Positions 13,265 to 14,896 of a DNA stretch of 14,896 nucleotides are shown one piece after another. The notes beneath the pieces were generated by a model, which worked only from the letters and a program-made list of their open reading frames with translations, made no database searches and was not told the DNA's origin. Location of the stretch: assembly GCA_946633495.1 (NCBI GenBank), contig CAMPAX010000037.1, positions 1 through 14,896 of the forward strand, in the 5' to 3' direction. The position numbers and the translations under genes are program-made. This DNA is from an uncultured Lachnospiraceae bacterium (GTDB lineage: Bacteria; Bacillota; Clostridia; Lachnospirales; Lachnospiraceae). How positions within the stretch are numbered: position 1 is the stretch's first letter; the number at the start of each line of letters is the position of its first letter.

Positions 13265-14758
13265 TTACTCATCCTCCATGCGAAGACCTATTTTCTCTGT
13301 CTTGCCTTCGAAAGTAACCACATATTCATTGCCTGAAGATGTGGGGATCATACTTCTCAGTACCGTATCGAAGGAATAACGGAATTTCACCCTGCCCTTC
13401 TTTGTGATGACCATGCACTGTGTACCGCCGGTCAGAATGATCTCATCCTTTCCGGCATGAATATTGTCGTATGCCATGTTAAAGGAGAAATGAACGATCT
13501 CCTTCCCGTTAAAATCATATACACGCATCAGGTAATCCGTATTCATGGACGCATCCGTCGGATGCTCGATGGTTCCGACGTAGGAATCCGAATAAAAGAT
13601 ACTCCGGATCTCATTTTCATAACGGATCTCCGCCTGTTTGGAGGGCTTCTCCTTCATGCTGTAGATCTGGATCCCTTTGTCTGAAAAAGCTGCCACCGTG
13701 TCATTCGTGGTGAATTCCACCTTTGCCACCAGCTCATCCTCCAGGCTGAATCCTCCGACCATACGGTCGGCATTTGCATTCTGACCCACCTCTCCGAAAT
13801 TGTAGGCTGCCAGATTATTCTTATTTTTAATGCCGTCCATAAAGAAATAGCTGGTAAAAAGCTTCTGTCCGTCATTTGAAATGGCGATATCCAGCGGATA
13901 CCCGCTCTTATCGATGGATGTCTGCATCTCGTATACAGGCTTACCTTCCTTGTCGTACATATTCACGTAGTTCGTGGTATCACTTTCGAGCACCACCGTG
14001 AAGGCTCCCTGGGATGCAACCGCAATATCTATGATCTTGTAAGGCATCACCAGATCGCTGACCGGTCCCTGGGTATTGAAAACGTGAACCGCATTTCCGC
14101 CCTTTTCGGCCACGACTGCATATTCTCCGCAGGTGCTGCAGATCGGCACCTTGATATTGGCACCCGCCGTCCATACCACATCCCCGTTTTCATTGATATA
14201 GGTCACACCCTCCTGTGTCAGCTTCAGCAGATTTCCGCCGAACTCTGTATATTCAGCGTTCGCCTCCAAAACCATCTCCTGGCTGCTCAGGACTTTGTAA
14301 CCCCTGAATTCACGGATCTCTCTGTAAACAAACCATACCACACCGATCACTATAACAAGAATCGACAGCAACACAATCAGGCGTACCTTGCTCGTACGCC
14401 TCTGCTGTCGATTGGCGAGATTCCTTTTTCTGAGCTCCGGATCTCCGCCGACATCTATGACATTTCCTCTTTTTTTACGAAATGAGTTTTCTCTTTGTTC
14501 AGGCTTTTTCTTCTTCTGAAGCGACGTTTTAAGTGAAGGGCGCTGCTTCTTCTTCGGCGGCTCCGGTACATCGTCCATAAGATCCGGGTCAAGATCACCT
14601 GCAGCGCCATAGCCCGGTTCGTCCATACCGTAGCCCGCGCCCGAATCCTCCATCCCATAGTCCGAACCGTCCATACCGTAACGTGAACCGCTCATTCCAT
14701 AGCCCGAGTCCTCCATACCGTAGCCCGAGTCCTCCATACCGTAGCCCGAGTCCTCCAC
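13265..14758 (-). CDS. DUF5711-type membrane-anchored propeller-like protein with N-terminal heptapeptide repeats (start uncertain)
   Basis: At least 497 residues. The visible N-terminus is a cytosolic low-complexity repeat (1-51), then a Lys/Arg-rich segment (68-121), one membrane helix (about 124-144), and about 345 extracytoplasmic residues. That part is made of repeating short strands (ILTGGTQCMVITKKGRVKFR; YVVTFEGKTEKIGLR at the end), which fits a WD40/PQQ-like propeller as in DUF5711. Function is unknown. The listed start is a GTG at 14756-14758 with no Shine-Dalgarno. The same frame continues upstream without ATG, GTG or TTG to a stop at 14834-14836, and those 25 codons look coding (GRRRRRTPDAPAYDPDYG). 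The true start is therefore uncertain or missing. It is followed two bases later by the CvpA-family gene. I am fairly sure of the architecture, less of the family name. Confidence 0.75.
   Translation of the reverse strand: MEDSGYGMEDSGYGMEDSGYGMSGSRYGMDGSDYGMEDSGAGYGMDEPGYGAAGDLDPDLMDDVPEPPKKKQRPSLKTSLQKKKKPEQRENSFRKKRGNVIDVGGDPELRKRNLANRQQRRTSKVRLIVLLSILVIVIGVVWFVYREIREFRGYKVLSSQEMVLEANAEYTEFGGNLLKLTQEGVTYINENGDVVWTAGANIKVPICSTCGEYAVVAEKGGNAVHVFNTQGPVSDLVMPYKIIDIAVASQGAFTVVLESDTTNYVNMYDKEGKPVYEMQTSIDKSGYPLDIAISNDGQKLFTSYFFMDGIKNKNNLAAYNFGEVGQNANADRMVGGFSLEDELVAKVEFTTNDTVAAFSDKGIQIYSMKEKPSKQAEIRYENEIRSIFYSDSYVGTIEHPTDASMNTDYLMRVYDFNGKEIVHFSFNMAYDNIHAGKDEIILTGGTQCMVITKKGRVKFRYSFDTVLRSMIPTSSGNEYVVTFEGKTEKIGLRMEDE
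14606..14758 (-). repeat. Heptapeptide-coding tandem repeat (21-base units)
   Basis: Seven units encode (V/M)EDSGYG three times with identical DNA apart from the first base (14696-14758), then MSGSRYG, MDGSDYG, the 9-residue MEDSGAGYG and MDEPGYG; a DPDYG remnant precedes them. All period lengths are multiples of three, so copy change keeps the frame. Several units contain ATG-GAGGA, giving repeated start-like and ribosome-site-like sequence. Confidence 0.92.
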
Positions 14759-14798
14759 ACCATAGTCCGGATCGTAAGCGGGTGCATCCGGCGTCCTT

Positions 14799-14896
14799 CT
14801 ACGTCGTCTTCTCCCCTTGCTCCAGTTTTTGTTCTATCCGCCGGTTCATCTCCTCAAAACTGCCCATCCATACCAGTCCGTTGATAGGTATTCCGA
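14799..14896 (-). CDS. 3' end of an upstream gene; possible internal fragment of an o-succinylbenzoate synthase-like protein
   Basis: The frame is open from the right edge to a TAG at 14799-14801 and gives 31 residues including IPINGLVWMGSFEEM and RRIEQKLEQG, then EKTT. From memory, PINGL(I/V)WMG followed by an amphipathic helix ending in KLEQG occurs in the middle of MenC/dipeptide-epimerase enolase-superfamily proteins, where a conserved strand (F-R-C-I-K-x-K-I-G) should follow. Here the frame ends five codons later, so if the family is right the gene is truncated. I cannot exclude an unrelated protein that ends normally here. The identification rests on one short block. Confidence 0.45.
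   Translation of the reverse strand, partial: GIPINGLVWMGSFEEMNRRIEQKLEQGEKTT

Noticed and set aside
14606..14758. CRISPR-like array
   Set aside because: Units are directly adjacent, in frame and without spacers; this is a protein-coding tandem repeat.

Overview
The window looks like chromosomal DNA from a gut-type Clostridia (Lachnospiraceae-like Firmicute). This rests on protein character: a CvpA/DUF5711 pair, Gram-positive aromatic wall-binding repeats, LicD, a Wzz-like protein with a cytosolic tail, and AGGAGG-type ribosome binding sites. Every gene I can support is on the minus strand, so transcription runs from the right end to the left. Coding density is high, and I see no mobile element, tRNA, rRNA or CRISPR array.

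Right end (about 12510-14896): the 3' end of an unfinished upstream gene that resembles an internal piece of o-succinylbenzoate synthase; then a membrane-anchored DUF5711-type protein whose visible N-terminus is a run of heptapeptide repeats and which has no convincing start codon; then a CvpA-family membrane protein two bases further on.

Middle (10426-12473): a FlaA1/CapD/PglF-type membrane NDP-sugar 4,6-dehydratase with its own sigma-A-type promoter (TTGAAA-N17-TAGAAT) and a strong intrinsic terminator. Directly after the terminator come a 23-base imperfect palindrome and an extended -10 promoter that starts the next transcript.

Left two thirds (1-10389): an eight-gene surface-polysaccharide operon. 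In order of transcription it holds a double aminotransferase (ArnB/PseC-like half fused to a PglE/LegC-like half), a PglC-like initiating sugar-phosphate transferase, a LicD phosphotransferase, a GT52/sialyltransferase-like glycosyltransferase, an O-antigen ligase/Wzy-like polymerase, a fused CMP-nonulosonate synthetase plus PseG-like protein, a Wzz/CapA-like chain-length protein with a degenerate BY-kinase-like tail, and a secreted aromatic-repeat (choline/wall-binding type) protein that runs off the left edge.

Together the dehydratase and aminotransferase would make a 4-amino-4,6-dideoxy sugar nucleotide. The PglC-like enzyme would put a sugar phosphate on the lipid carrier. The GT52 protein would add a CMP-activated nonulosonic (sialic-like) acid, LicD a phosphodiester-linked group, and Wzy and Wzz would polymerise the unit. 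The nonulosonate synthase (NeuB/PseI/LegI), the acetyltransferase, the flippase and most glycosyltransferases are not in the window. The most interesting points are the two enzyme fusions, the kinase-like tail without a P-loop, LicD sharing an operon with a choline-binding-like protein, and the apparent double gene truncation at the right edge.
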